DNA of 54,873 nt, taken from assembly GCA_026387575.1 (NCBI GenBank), contig JAPLLK010000048.1, forward strand, positions 1 to 54,873, in the 5' to 3' direction. Positions within the stretch are counted from its first letter, which is position 1; every line of letters begins with the position of its first letter. Positions 1 to 11,064 of the stretch are shown piece after piece. Below the pieces are notes generated by a model that was not told the DNA's origin, searched no databases, and saw only the letters and a list, made by a program, of their open reading frames with translations. This DNA comes from Nitrospirota bacterium (GTDB lineage Bacteria; Nitrospirota; Thermodesulfovibrionia; Thermodesulfovibrionales; UBA1546). The position numbers and the translations under genes are program-made.

Positions 1-12
1 GACAGGAAGCGG

Positions 13-588
13 GTGCGGAATCTTACAATCACAAACTCACTTGTATTTATAGCGGGATTCTCTGCCGTATTCATTGCGCTTGGAGCATCTTCATCAGTTG
101 CAGGACAGATACTGTTCCGGTATCAGGAATGGATAAGGGTTATCGGGGGAATACTCATTATAATCTTCGGTCTTTTCATGGCAGGTTTTCTTAAACTTGA
201 TTTTTTGATGCGGGAAAGAAAGGTGCATCTTAGCGGCAAACCTGCCGGATACATCGGGACCTTTGCTATCGGCATGACATTTGCCGCAGGATGGACTCCG
301 TGCATAGGCCCTATCCTCGTCTCAATCCTTCTGTATGCAGGCGCAAAAGGCTCTGCTGTTTATGGAATAAAACTGCTTTCCGTATATTCGCTCGGGCTTG
401 CAGTGCCTTTTTTTTTCTCATCGCTTGCCATAAACAGCTTCTTAAGTTATTCCAAAAAACTCCAGAAGCACATGCGGATAATAATTATCATCAGCGGCAT
501 ACTTCTGATTGCATTCGGCGTAATAATGCTCACTAACAGGCTGAAGGACATTTCAGGGCTTTTCACCGACTTCGGGATAAAATTCTAA
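13..588 (+). CDS. ccdA: CcdA/DsbD-like cytochrome c biogenesis transmembrane protein (5' end possibly cut by window edge)
   Basis: Multi-TM protein with 'GMTFAAGWTPCIGPILVSIL' typical of the CcdA family. Confidence 0.85.
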   Translation: MRNLTITNSLVFIAGFSAVFIALGASSSVAGQILFRYQEWIRVIGGILIIIFGLFMAGFLKLDFLMRERKVHLSGKPAGYIGTFAIGMTFAAGWTPCIGPILVSILLYAGAKGSAVYGIKLLSVYSLGLAVPFFFSSLAINSFLSYSKKLQKHMRIIIIISGILLIAFGVIMLTNRLKDISGLFTDFGIKF

Positions 589-593
589 AATAG

Positions 594-1379
594 TTATTTT
601 CCTGTAACCACTACTTTCATCTCAATCCTATCATTGGGATTGTCCCTGCCGTCCCGCGGCTGGTTAACAATCTTATCCACGACTTCTATTCCTGAAACTA
701 CATCACCGAACACAGTATACTGGCCATCAAGAAATGGTGTACTTGCAACACAGATGAAGAACTGTGAGCCTGCGCTATCAGGGTCCGCAGCCCTTGCCAT
801 TGAAAGAGTTCCCTTTTTGTGAGGCTTTGTGTTGAACTCGGCCTTTATTTTATATCCGGGGCCGCCCATGCCATGCTTTGATTTGTCAGGGTCTTTTGTA
901 TTAGGGTCTCCTCCCTGAATCATAAAACCGGGAATAACGCGGTGGAAGGTTGTGCCGTCGTAAAATCCTTTTTTAGCAAGCTCAATAAAATTTTTCACAT
1001 GGTTTGGCGCAACATCGGGGAAAAATCTGAGTTCTATATTTCCGAATTTTGTCTCGATTATTGCCCTTGTTTCAGTTGATTTTTTAGGAGTAAGTTCCGG
1101 CGCAGGGGCTGCCAATCTGCTGACTCTTTTCTCAGAAGCAGGCTCAGCAGCCTGAGATTCAATTGATTTTTGTTTTGGCATTGATGCGGAAGGAGCCTTA
1201 ACTTTCTTCTTTTCTTGAGACTGCGCTAGCGGCGACGTTTCTGCGGGCTTCTGCTCAGGAGCCTGAGCCGGCGCAGCCTGCGCAGGAGCAGACACCTTTG
1301 GCTCCTCAGCTTTTTTGCAGCCTATTGCAAATGCTAAAATGACAAATAATGACAATATCAGAAGTGTAATCTTCTTCAT
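594..1379 (-). CDS. Lipoprotein with cyclophilin-type peptidyl-prolyl isomerase domain
   Basis: Lipobox 'FAIGCKK', Ala/Pro/Lys-rich linker, then 'FHRVIPGFMIQGGDP...GSQFFI' cyclophilin motifs. Confidence 0.92.
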   Translation of the reverse strand: MKKITLLILSLFVILAFAIGCKKAEEPKVSAPAQAAPAQAPEQKPAETSPLAQSQEKKKVKAPSASMPKQKSIESQAAEPASEKRVSRLAAPAPELTPKKSTETRAIIETKFGNIELRFFPDVAPNHVKNFIELAKKGFYDGTTFHRVIPGFMIQGGDPNTKDPDKSKHGMGGPGYKIKAEFNTKPHKKGTLSMARAADPDSAGSQFFICVASTPFLDGQYTVFGDVVSGIEVVDKIVNQPRDGRDNPNDRIEMKVVVTGK

Positions 1380-1437
1380 TAGAACCCCCTGTAAACTTAT
1401 TGCTAAAACTTTGATGACTATTATACCAAATGATTTT

Positions 1438-2085
1438 TCATATTTCTAACAGGTGACGCGTTATCGCTCCTTCACGAACTATTCTTATGCTTTCCTCTGT
1501 TACATCCACTATTGTTGACGGCAGGCCTCCGGCAGTCCTGCCTCCATCTATCACCACATCTATCTTCTCGCCAAAATATCTTATGACTGCATCCGCATCC
1601 TCAGCAGGCGGCATTCCTGAAGGGTTCGCGCTAGTTGCTGTAATTGGAAATCCTGCCTCTCTTGCAAGATAAAGCGCTGCTGATTCTCCCGGAATTCTTA
1701 CTGCGATCCTGCCTGTGTTTGCAGTAAGATATGATGACAAGCCTTTCTTTGCCTTCAGGATCAGCGTTAATGGCCCAGGCCAGAACTTATCCATAAGCGG
1801 TTCAGCAATCTCATCCATAGATGCAGCAATCATTGACAGAAACGCCCTGCTGCCAATAATCAATGGCATCGGTTTATCCTCCGGCCTTCTTTTTAATTCA
1901 TAAAGCCTTCTTAATGATTCTTCAATATTAAATTTTACTCCGAGGCCATAAAACGTCTCAGTCGGAAAGGCAACGATTCCTCCGTTATTAAGAATTTTCA
2001 CTGCCCTTTCGAGGACATCGCTTAGATTTTTATCATTAATTTTTATAAGCATGGACTTCAACTCTCTCACCACATTTCCCGCCAT
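1438..2085 (-). CDS. L-threonylcarbamoyladenylate synthase (Sua5/YrdC family)
   Basis: 'GGIVAFPTETFYGLG', 'KRRPEDKPMPLII', 'TSANPSG' motifs. Confidence 0.93.
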   Translation of the reverse strand: MAGNVVRELKSMLIKINDKNLSDVLERAVKILNNGGIVAFPTETFYGLGVKFNIEESLRRLYELKRRPEDKPMPLIIGSRAFLSMIAASMDEIAEPLMDKFWPGPLTLILKAKKGLSSYLTANTGRIAVRIPGESAALYLAREAGFPITATSANPSGMPPAEDADAVIRYFGEKIDVVIDGGRTAGGLPSTIVDVTEESIRIVREGAITRHLLEI

Positions 2086-2258
2086 TTTCGCTTTTGTTCA
2101 TATTACCACAAAAGACGAAACAGCGGAAATACCGTGCAATTGATTTTATGTGATTTTTCCATTTGAAAAATCCTTCAAATGTGATATAGTTTAGACAGTT
2201 TTAGAAGAATACGACAGGTCGCATAGTAATTGTTCTGAGTCAAAATTAAAGATAATAA

Positions 2259-3047
2259 ATGCATAAATCAACGACAATAAAGGCCAAGGCAATAAAGGAA
2301 ACAATGTCATGTAAACTTTGCTTGAAAGATAAGAAGCTGGTTCGACAATCACATATCATTCCTGCCTTCATGTACAAAGACATATTTGATGAAAAGCATA
2401 GATTGTTCGAGGTTACTGTTACCAAAGATAAAGATATTATTAAAGACAGATTAAGGCAGACTGGTGCAAATGAAGGTCAAATTCTTTGTCAATCATGTGA
2501 TAACGAAGTATTAGGTAAGCTTGAAAGATATGCCAGTCTTGTTTTATTTGGTGGAGTGCCAATAAAGCTGCAAAATATAACGGATGTTAAAGGTATGAAA
2601 TATACATTATGTGAAGAAATTGACTATGCAAAATTTAAATTATTTATTTTGTCCTTGCTGTGGCGAGCGAGTATCTCCAAACTTCCTGATTACAACAATG
2701 TTAATTTAGGTCCACATGAAGACAAGATACGTCAAATGATTTTGAACAGCAATTCAGGGGGTCCAATAAAATATCCATGTGTTATGGCTTCTTATCGTAA
2801 TTTAAAAGAAGCACCTCATCAATTTATTGGTTCGCCTGGATTGGTTAAGGATGGTGATGGATTTAGATATTTATTTTTAATTGGAGGGGTTCTTTATATT
2901 TTTTATGTATCTCATCACAATATTCCCGATTGGGCAGATGAATGCGCTATTAATTCAAATGGTGAATTGAAACTTCTTCATTTGACAAAAAAGGGTGCAT
3001 CAGCAGTGTTTAAGAATTTTATAGGTGTAGACTTGTTGAATAATTAA
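2259..3047 (+). CDS. Hypothetical protein with HNH-like zinc-binding N-terminus
   Basis: CKLCLKDKKLVRQSHIIPAF...CQSCDNEVLGKLE: two CxxC pairs around an 'SHIIPAF' motif; a start at the internal Met of MSCKLC is also possible. Confidence 0.6.
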   Translation: MHKSTTIKAKAIKETMSCKLCLKDKKLVRQSHIIPAFMYKDIFDEKHRLFEVTVTKDKDIIKDRLRQTGANEGQILCQSCDNEVLGKLERYASLVLFGGVPIKLQNITDVKGMKYTLCEEIDYAKFKLFILSLLWRASISKLPDYNNVNLGPHEDKIRQMILNSNSGGPIKYPCVMASYRNLKEAPHQFIGSPGLVKDGDGFRYLFLIGGVLYIFYVSHHNIPDWADECAINSNGELKLLHLTKKGASAVFKNFIGVDLLNN

Positions 3048-3075
3048 TCAATGCTAACAATCATGGAGAATCCAC

Positions 3076-3690
3076 ATGGCAACGATGACAATTGAGGAAG
3101 CAGAACACATTATTGGTATAGTAGCCACAGCACTTATAGGAGATGGCACTTCCAGCAACGGTGAGAAAAAGAGAGGCCACTTCTGTCGTCACTACGAGCC
3201 AATTTCTATCCTTCAAGGATACGATATATTTCAAATTGATATCGCACTAAAATTGCGACTTGCCAACTGGTTTTTGTTCCATGCGGATAGGAGCGATTTT
3301 GAAGAACAGTTTGCAGAAGACATGATGTGCTGTAGACTTCCTTTCGGTTCGCTATCTTACTTTATCCCTTATGATTTAATAGCCAAGCTGGAGCAATTGG
3401 ACGTATTATCCAAAACACTCTCGCGCGACTCCCTTGAATTTCTGAAACGCGAGCAGACTGTTAACAGAGAAGTGTCAGCATACGATAGGTGGATTCTCGA
3501 AAATGAAAAATTCCTTTCCCTCGAAACGACGCAATCGTTTGGAGATTTTTGCAAAAGTATTGGAGCGACTGACCCTATCTACTGGCAGAAAATTTACACT
3601 CGTCTTGGTCTGGAATACACATCGTCCGCACCAAAAGGGAACGCCCCAGTGTACTCAGTGTACTACAGAGAAACAAATTCAGGAAATTAA
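3076..3690 (+). CDS. Hypothetical protein
   Basis: 204-aa ORF co-directional with and 28 nt after the HNH-like gene; family not recognised. Confidence 0.5.
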   Translation: MATMTIEEAEHIIGIVATALIGDGTSSNGEKKRGHFCRHYEPISILQGYDIFQIDIALKLRLANWFLFHADRSDFEEQFAEDMMCCRLPFGSLSYFIPYDLIAKLEQLDVLSKTLSRDSLEFLKREQTVNREVSAYDRWILENEKFLSLETTQSFGDFCKSIGATDPIYWQKIYTRLGLEYTSSAPKGNAPVYSVYYRETNSGN

Positions 3691-3724
3691 AGATAATGAA
3701 AACCTCAGAACATTTCACTCCACT

Positions 3725-3784
3725 GGGGGAAATATAGGAAATGTAGGGGAAATGTAGGGGGGAAATGTAGGGGGAAATGTAGGG
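3725..3784 (+). repeat. AAATGTAG(3-6) tandem repeats; canonical G-quadruplex-capable tract
   Basis: G4-AAATGTA-G6-AAATGTA-G5-AAATGTA-G3 at 3746-3784, preceded by degenerate units. Confidence 0.85.
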
Positions 3785-4528
3785 ACACTTCCCATATTCC
3801 TTGACAAGTTAGTAATACCTCCTGTAACATAATACCCATGCCGAGGATTGCAAGAGTGTGCGCAGAGGGATACCCCCATCATATAACTCAAAGGGGGAAC
3901 AATAAAGAAAAAGCCTTTTTCGATGATAAAGATAAACAGTTTTATCTTGAGGCACTTCGCAGATACAAAGACAAATATAAAATGAAGATACTCGCATACT
4001 GTCTAATGGAAAACCATGTTCATATTCTTGCAGTGCCTGAAAAGGAAACATCACTGGCAAGAGGCATAGGCGGGACTAACCTTCTTTATACACAATATAT
4101 AAACCGTAAATATGAAAGAAGTGGAAGGCTATGGCAAAACAGGTTTTTCTCGTCAGTCATTGAGAAAACACCTTATTTATGGGCAGTGATGAGATACATA
4201 GAGCAAAATCCGGTAAGGGCAAAACTTGTCAAGAGGGCAGAAGACTATAGGTGGTCAAGCGCACTGGCACACATATCAGGCATTAAAGACAACATCCTTT
4301 CAGATGAGTGGCAGTTTGATGAAAAGGAAAACAAATCATACTGGGAATTCATAAATAAAGATGCAAAAGAGATAAGTGCAACCATAAGACGTGCGACATC
4401 AACCGGTAGACCTCTTGGTAGCGAAGGGTTTATAAAAAAACTGGAGAAAATATTGAATCGAAATCTCTTTCCGAAGAAAGGCGGCAGGCCAAAGAAGAAA
4501 GGAAAGAAATAATATGGGAAGTGTCCCT
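3781..4528 (+). mobile_element. RAYT/IS200-like element bounded by an 18-bp perfect inverted repeat
   Basis: agggacacttcccatatt (3781-3798) and aatatgggaagtgtccct (4511-4528) are exact reverse complements flanking the transposase ORF. Confidence 0.85.
3838..4512 (+). CDS. REP-associated (Y1_Tnp, IS200-like) transposase
   Basis: MPRIARV..GYPHHITQRGNNKE, 'YCLMENHVHILAVP', 'RYIEQNPVRAKLV' motifs. Confidence 0.93.
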   Translation: MPRIARVCAEGYPHHITQRGNNKEKAFFDDKDKQFYLEALRRYKDKYKMKILAYCLMENHVHILAVPEKETSLARGIGGTNLLYTQYINRKYERSGRLWQNRFFSSVIEKTPYLWAVMRYIEQNPVRAKLVKRAEDYRWSSALAHISGIKDNILSDEWQFDEKENKSYWEFINKDAKEISATIRRATSTGRPLGSEGFIKKLEKILNRNLFPKKGGRPKKKGKK

Positions 4529-4763
4529 TTGTTTTTATTTATCACTTTTATTTATCACTTTAGATGAAGAATATATTGAGCAGATAGACAGGCTTGTCGG
4601 CAAACATATCTTTCAGAACCGCAGTCAGGCTGTTCAGGAAGCAGTAGGCGATAAACTGCAAAGGATAAAACGCAGGCGGCTATCGAAAGAGTGTGGAAAA
4701 CTTGATCCCGCCTTTGAAAAGGCAATGGCTGAAGAAGGATTAAATGAAATAATTGCATCGTGA
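4521..4763 (+). CDS. Ribbon-helix-helix (CopG-like) protein, N-terminus possibly altered by the adjacent element
   Basis: 'ITLDEEYIEQIDRLVGKHIFQNRSQAVQEAV' RHH signature; ORF start (GTG) lies inside the right inverted repeat. Confidence 0.65.
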   Translation: MSLCFYLSLLFITLDEEYIEQIDRLVGKHIFQNRSQAVQEAVGDKLQRIKRRRLSKECGKLDPAFEKAMAEEGLNEIIAS

Positions 4764-4772
4764 CTTCAGGCG

Positions 4773-6104
4773 TTACGATTTCTTACCTGTTCGTATTCTT
4801 ATCGTATTTGCATGAGCCTCAAGTCCTTCAATATCTGCAATAGTTTCCACTGTCTTTGCAATTTTCATAAAACCATCTTCTGTAAATGATAAAAGGCTTG
4901 AGCGTTTTATAAAGTCATACACTCCGAGAGGAGAAAAAAATCTCGCAGTGCCTCCAGTTGGAAGTGTATGATTCGGCCCTGCGGAATAATCTCCCAGAGT
5001 CTCCGGCGTCCACCTGCCAAGAAATATTGCGCCGGCATTCTTAATCTCTGGAAGGACAGCAGAAGGCCTTTCTGTCATAATCTCAAGGTGTTCAGGGGCA
5101 ATATTATTTGAAAGTTTTACAGCATGGGCAATATCCCTAACAATGATAACAGCTCCGTAATTCTTAAGGGATTTTTTTGCAATAGCTCTTCTTTTAAGCT
5201 TTGTCATCTGCCTTTCAATCTCCCTTCTGACATCTTCGGCAAGAATCTTTGAATCTGTAATCAATACTGAGGATGCGAGTTCATCATGCTCTGCCTGACT
5301 CAATAAATCCGCTGCAATAAATGCAGGGTTTGCAGAGGCATCAGCTATTATCAGAATCTCGCTCGGACCTGCAATCATGTCGATGTCCACCTCTCCGAAA
5401 ACCATTCTCTTTGCCGCAGCCACATATATATTGCCAGGCCCCACAATCTTATCGACCCTTTTTATTGTCTGAGTTCCATAAGCCATTGCTCCGACTGCCT
5501 GCGCTCCGCCGATTCTGTATGTCTCTTTAATACCAAGCATTTTTATCGCTGCCATCACATATGGGTTTATTTCTCCACGCGGCACTGGAACGCAAACCGC
5601 AATTTCCCTCACACCCGCAACCTGTGCAGGTATTACGTTCATGAGAACAGTTGAGGGATACGACGCCTTGCCTCCAGGGACATAAACTCCGACCCTTTCT
5701 ATCGGACGTATCATCTGACCGAGAAGGGCATGGGAAAAAGCAGGTTTAGTATTTTTATTTGCAGGAAGTTTCCTGTATTCTGAATCCCTGACCATCCATG
5801 ACTCTTCTTTCTGCATCTCATGGAATCTGCGTATCCTCTCTGCTGAAAATTCAAGAGCCTTAACTGCCTTCCTGTCCGCCCTACCCGCGAATTTTAATAT
5901 CTCAGATGGCCTGAATAGAAGGGACTCTGCATCCGCATAATCAAATTTTCTTGTATACCGTAGAACAGCCTCATCCCCGTTTTTCTTCACATCAGAAAGA
6001 ATGGAATTCACCACCCTTTCCCTTGCAGAATCGCCTCCTGAAGCGCGCTTCCTCAAAGTGTTGAGGATTATACTGATATCTTTTGCTTTCTTTATGATTC
6101 TCAT
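4773..6104 (-). CDS. hisD: Histidinol dehydrogenase
   Basis: 'IERVGVYVPGGKASYPSTVLMNVIPAQVAGV', 'IAGPSEILIIADASANP', 'GPNHTLPTGGTARFFSPLGV'. Confidence 0.97.
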   Translation of the reverse strand: MRIIKKAKDISIILNTLRKRASGGDSARERVVNSILSDVKKNGDEAVLRYTRKFDYADAESLLFRPSEILKFAGRADRKAVKALEFSAERIRRFHEMQKEESWMVRDSEYRKLPANKNTKPAFSHALLGQMIRPIERVGVYVPGGKASYPSTVLMNVIPAQVAGVREIAVCVPVPRGEINPYVMAAIKMLGIKETYRIGGAQAVGAMAYGTQTIKRVDKIVGPGNIYVAAAKRMVFGEVDIDMIAGPSEILIIADASANPAFIAADLLSQAEHDELASSVLITDSKILAEDVRREIERQMTKLKRRAIAKKSLKNYGAVIIVRDIAHAVKLSNNIAPEHLEIMTERPSAVLPEIKNAGAIFLGRWTPETLGDYSAGPNHTLPTGGTARFFSPLGVYDFIKRSSLLSFTEDGFMKIAKTVETIADIEGLEAHANTIRIRTGKKS

Positions 6105-6219
6105 GTGGCTAATTTTAGCTTTTTACTACTGATTATTCAAGAACTTTCAGAAGTGCATTATAAATCCACATAAAAAATATTGACATCCATTCCCAATCAG
6201 TATAATATGAGAATTAGCA

Positions 6220-7557
6220 ATGACAGGCATCACAGAAGACAAAAAATCTGTTGTAGAAGCCGTAAGGCGGCAGATAAAGATACTGAACGGGATAGTCCTG
6301 CTCGTTGTCTATGCCCTTTTATTTCTTATTATAAGGTTTTTGTATTTATTCCTTGATTACATATCTACCCCATCTCTGGTAACCATCCTGACAATCGTTG
6401 CAGGACTCGTGGTCTTGGGCATGTACGTTGCTAACAGCGCTGCAAAAAAGGCTATTAGAACAATAGGTGAATATACTGACAAATTAAATACGCTTCTGAC
6501 CACCACAAAGGATATACGGGAAATAGTGTACGGGGACATACTGCTTGAGAATATTATGCAAAGTGCATTGAAAATCACAAATGCAGATGCAGGTTCAGTT
6601 ATGCTTATCGAAAAAGACAGGCTTGTATTTAAGATTGCAAAAGGCAGCAGAAGCCCTAATCTTACGGGGCTTTCAATTCCAAAATCTGTCGGTATTGCAG
6701 GATGGGCTGCTGAAAATGGCAGCAATGTCAGGATTGAGGATGTAAAGAATGACAGCAGATTTGACCCCGAGGTTGATACAATGACAGGCTACGAGATAAA
6801 GTCTCTCCTCTGTGTGCCTCTGAAAGTAAAGGCAGGGACCATCGGCATACTGGAACTCATCAACAAACAGAACGGGGTCTTTACTCAGGAAGATGAAGAG
6901 CTACTGTCATATTTTGCCGACCAGGCTGCTATATCCATTGCCAGAACACAATTTATGGAAGACCAGAGAAATTATGAAATCCATCTCACAGACATCCTTG
7001 TTGATGCAATGGACACTCATATCCATGAAAAAGTCGGGCATTCAAAAAGAGTTGCGAAATACAGCCTCATGATGGCAGACGAACTGAATATGCCGGAGGA
7101 TGAAAAGCGGAAATTATACAAGGCATGTCTGCTTCATGACATCGGCTTCCTGAAAATAAAACTAAAAGATGTGACATCAAAAGAGCAGTACAAGGCACAT
7201 TCACAGCTTGGCTATGAAATACTGAGGCTGATAAATTTTTATGCGGATATCGCTCCGTTTGTCCTGCATCATCATGAGCGGTATGAAGGCAATGGATACC
7301 CCAATGAACTGATAGGCAATGCAATACCCGTTGAATCAAGGATAATTGCCATTGCAGAGGCTTTTGACGCAATGACCAGCAGGGATTCATATAAATATAT
7401 CGGGAAGATGCTTGATAAGGCAGAGCATTCCTCTGCTGCCAGCTTCAATCATGCAATTGAAGAACTCAAAAAAAATGCCGGCACACAGTTTGATCCAAAC
7501 CTCGTAGACATCTTTGTAAATAACATTAACGAGTCACTTCTTGAAGAGGCCGATTGA
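6220..7557 (+). CDS. Membrane GAF domain plus HD/HD-GYP phosphohydrolase signalling protein
   Basis: N-terminal TM helices, GAF domain, then 'GHSKRVAKYS...LLHDIGFLKI...HHHERYEGNGYPNEL'. Confidence 0.9.
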   Translation: MTGITEDKKSVVEAVRRQIKILNGIVLLVVYALLFLIIRFLYLFLDYISTPSLVTILTIVAGLVVLGMYVANSAAKKAIRTIGEYTDKLNTLLTTTKDIREIVYGDILLENIMQSALKITNADAGSVMLIEKDRLVFKIAKGSRSPNLTGLSIPKSVGIAGWAAENGSNVRIEDVKNDSRFDPEVDTMTGYEIKSLLCVPLKVKAGTIGILELINKQNGVFTQEDEELLSYFADQAAISIARTQFMEDQRNYEIHLTDILVDAMDTHIHEKVGHSKRVAKYSLMMADELNMPEDEKRKLYKACLLHDIGFLKIKLKDVTSKEQYKAHSQLGYEILRLINFYADIAPFVLHHHERYEGNGYPNELIGNAIPVESRIIAIAEAFDAMTSRDSYKYIGKMLDKAEHSSAASFNHAIEELKKNAGTQFDPNLVDIFVNNINESLLEEAD

Positions 7558-7651
7558 AATAACCTCGCTGCAACTTATCAGAAATTCTATTACCGTAAAA
7601 TGCATTTTTTCAACTCCAACTAAAAATAAACTCGCATAAAAATTTATAGAC

Positions 7652-8428
7652 ATGAAGAATATAAAACTGCTCATAGAATACGACGGCGCCGATTATCACG
7701 GGTGGCAGAGGCAGAAAGACCACGCCACATTGCAGGAAATAATAGAGGACAGGCTGTTAAGGATAACAGGGGAAAGGGCAGCTCTTATCAGCGCTTCAAG
7801 AACTGATGCAGGCGTTCACGCCATCGGACAAGTCGCCTCATTTAGAACAAACTCAAATCTTGAATCGATGACTCTTCAAAGGGCTCTCAATGCAACTCTT
7901 CCTGAAGATATAAGAATTCTCAATGCCGAGGAAGCAGAAGATGCATTTCATCCGCGATATGACGCTCTCAGCAAAAGCTACTTTTACATTATATCTAATA
8001 CAAATTTTTCATCTGCGTTTCTTTACAGGTATGCATGGAGAGCTCCGTATACTCTTGAGCTTGATGAGATGAAAAAAGCCGGTGATTCACTTCTTGGCAG
8101 GCATGATTTTTCGGCATTCAGGGGAGCAGGATGTGGCGCAAAGACCACAGTAAGGGATATAACCTCGCTGAGCATTGAAAAAATCAGCAGTATTGATTTT
8201 ATGACCGCAAGGATTAACGGAAATTTTATAAAAATAACCGTGGAAGCAAATGCATTTCTCAGGCACATGGTCAGAAATATCGTTGGAACGCTTGTTGAAA
8301 TCGGCAGGGGGGAGATGACCCTGGATTCCGTATCAGAAGCGATTAAACTAAAAGACAGGGGTAAAACCGGGCCTACAGCGCCTGCGCACGGCCTTTTTCT
8401 TGAGAAGGTAAGTTATCCTGATACATAA
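7652..8428 (+). CDS. truA: tRNA pseudouridine(38-40) synthase
   Basis: 'YDGADYHGWQRQ', 'SASRTDAGVHAIGQVASF', 'FLRHMVRNIVGTLVEIG'. Confidence 0.97.
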   Translation: MKNIKLLIEYDGADYHGWQRQKDHATLQEIIEDRLLRITGERAALISASRTDAGVHAIGQVASFRTNSNLESMTLQRALNATLPEDIRILNAEEAEDAFHPRYDALSKSYFYIISNTNFSSAFLYRYAWRAPYTLELDEMKKAGDSLLGRHDFSAFRGAGCGAKTTVRDITSLSIEKISSIDFMTARINGNFIKITVEANAFLRHMVRNIVGTLVEIGRGEMTLDSVSEAIKLKDRGKTGPTAPAHGLFLEKVSYPDT

Positions 8429-8468
8429 TGCAAGATAGTCTTCACCCTCCATCGTGTATCTTACAGCC

Positions 8469-9014
8469 TTATCGTATAGGCAGTTCTTTCTCTATCGCCT
8501 CTAACTGCTCTATCTTTTCCTGACAGTCCTTGCAATAAATTGCGAATTGAAGAATCTTTAGCCTTTCTTCGCTTATCTTGCCGCCGCAGTCCTCGCAGAT
8601 TCCATAAGTTCCCTCTTGAAGCTTTCCAAGTGCTGCGTCTATCTTTACCATTACTTCTCTGTGCGTGCCGAGCTGCCTCAGGCTTACGTCCTCTGAAAGA
8701 TCAACTACAGACCAGTCGCCGTCATCAAGGGCAGTGTCAACAAGCTGCCTTGTTTCGCCTTTTATGTATTTGGATATCTCAATCTTTGCCTCTTTAACAA
8801 TCTGTTCTCTTTTTTGAATCAGAAGTTTTCTTAATGCCTCTGCCTGCTTTGATGCTGCGCTTGCATTCTTTGCTTTTACAGATTTCTTGGTTTTAGCAGA
8901 AGGTCTGGACGCTTTTTTCTTTGCAGTTTTTTTCTGTTCAGGCTTTAAAATCTTTTGTTGCTGCTTCTTAACCTTCTTCTTGGCTTTATTTTTTGGATTT
9001 TTCTTTGTAGCCAT
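8469..9014 (-). CDS. DksA/TraR-family zinc-finger protein with Lys/Ala-rich N-terminal extension
   Basis: C-terminal CEDCGGKISEERLKILQFAIYCKDCQ zinc finger; about 60-residue KK/AKK basic N-terminus. Confidence 0.9.
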   Translation of the reverse strand: MATKKNPKNKAKKKVKKQQQKILKPEQKKTAKKKASRPSAKTKKSVKAKNASAASKQAEALRKLLIQKREQIVKEAKIEISKYIKGETRQLVDTALDDGDWSVVDLSEDVSLRQLGTHREVMVKIDAALGKLQEGTYGICEDCGGKISEERLKILQFAIYCKDCQEKIEQLEAIEKELPIR

Positions 9015-9175
9015 TATTTTACCTCTTGCGGTTTTTCTGTGGTTTCTGCCTTGCCTTCTTCTTTAAAAACCTCTATAATGCTTCTCACGCTTACCCCTGC
9101 CTTTTGAAGAGCCTTCTGGATATCAGGCAGTTTCGCATCAACGATTTTAAGCATAAAGTTACCGTTAACTGCCAT
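9014..9175 (-). CDS. Small hypothetical protein (53 aa)
   Basis: Manual translation: MAVNGNFMLKIVDAKLPDIQKALQKAGVSVRSIIEVFKEEGKAETTEKPQEVK*; TAATG overlap with the dksA-like start; below the ORF-track size cutoff. Confidence 0.65.
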   Translation of the reverse strand: MAVNGNFMLKIVDAKLPDIQKALQKAGVSVRSIIEVFKEEGKAETTEKPQEVK

Positions 9176-9176
9176 C

Positions 9177-10461
<1,285 letters not shown>

Positions 10462-11064
10462 CTATTGTTTTTCACCAAGCTGGAATCTAACAAACCGCCT
10501 TATCACAATATTTTCTCCGAGTTTTGCTATCTTCTCAGTGACGAGTTCTTTTATCTTCAATTTCTGTTCAGGGTCTTTTACAAAGGCCTGTTCAAGAAGA
10601 CACATATCGCTGAAAAATTTATCAAGCTTCCCCACAACTATCTTCTCTACAACTTGAGGAGGCTTGTTTGCTACCTGTGCCCTGTATATATCCTTCTCTC
10701 TTTCTATGACATCATGGGGCACATCTTCATGTGAGAGGTAAGAAGGATTTGCAGCGGCTATATGCAGGGCAATATCCTTAACAAGCCCCTTGAAATCATC
10801 TGTTTTCGCAACAAAATCCGTCTCACAGTTTACCTCTAAAAGAACGCCTATTTTATCCATATGTATATATGAACTAACAAGCCCTTCTGATGCGCTCCTG
10901 CTGGCTTTTTTAGCAGCAGAAGCAAGGCCTTTCTGCCTGAGACAATCTATCGCCTTCTCAAAATCGCCATTGCTTTCGGTAAGCGCCTTTTTGCACTCCA
11001 TCATGCCTGCGCCTGTTTTCTCCCTGAGTTCTTTTACCCTGTCGGCTGAAATAGTCGTCATCAT
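10462..11064 (-). CDS. tsf: Elongation factor Ts
   Basis: '[19 protein letters not shown]', '[16 protein letters not shown]'. Confidence 0.97.
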   Translation of the reverse strand: MMTTISADRVKELREKTGAGMMECKKALTESNGDFEKAIDCLRQKGLASAAKKASRSASEGLVSSYIHMDKIGVLLEVNCETDFVAKTDDFKGLVKDIALHIAAANPSYLSHEDVPHDVIEREKDIYRAQVANKPPQVVEKIVVGKLDKFFSDMCLLEQAFVKDPEQKLKIKELVTEKIAKLGENIVIRRFVRFQLGEKQ

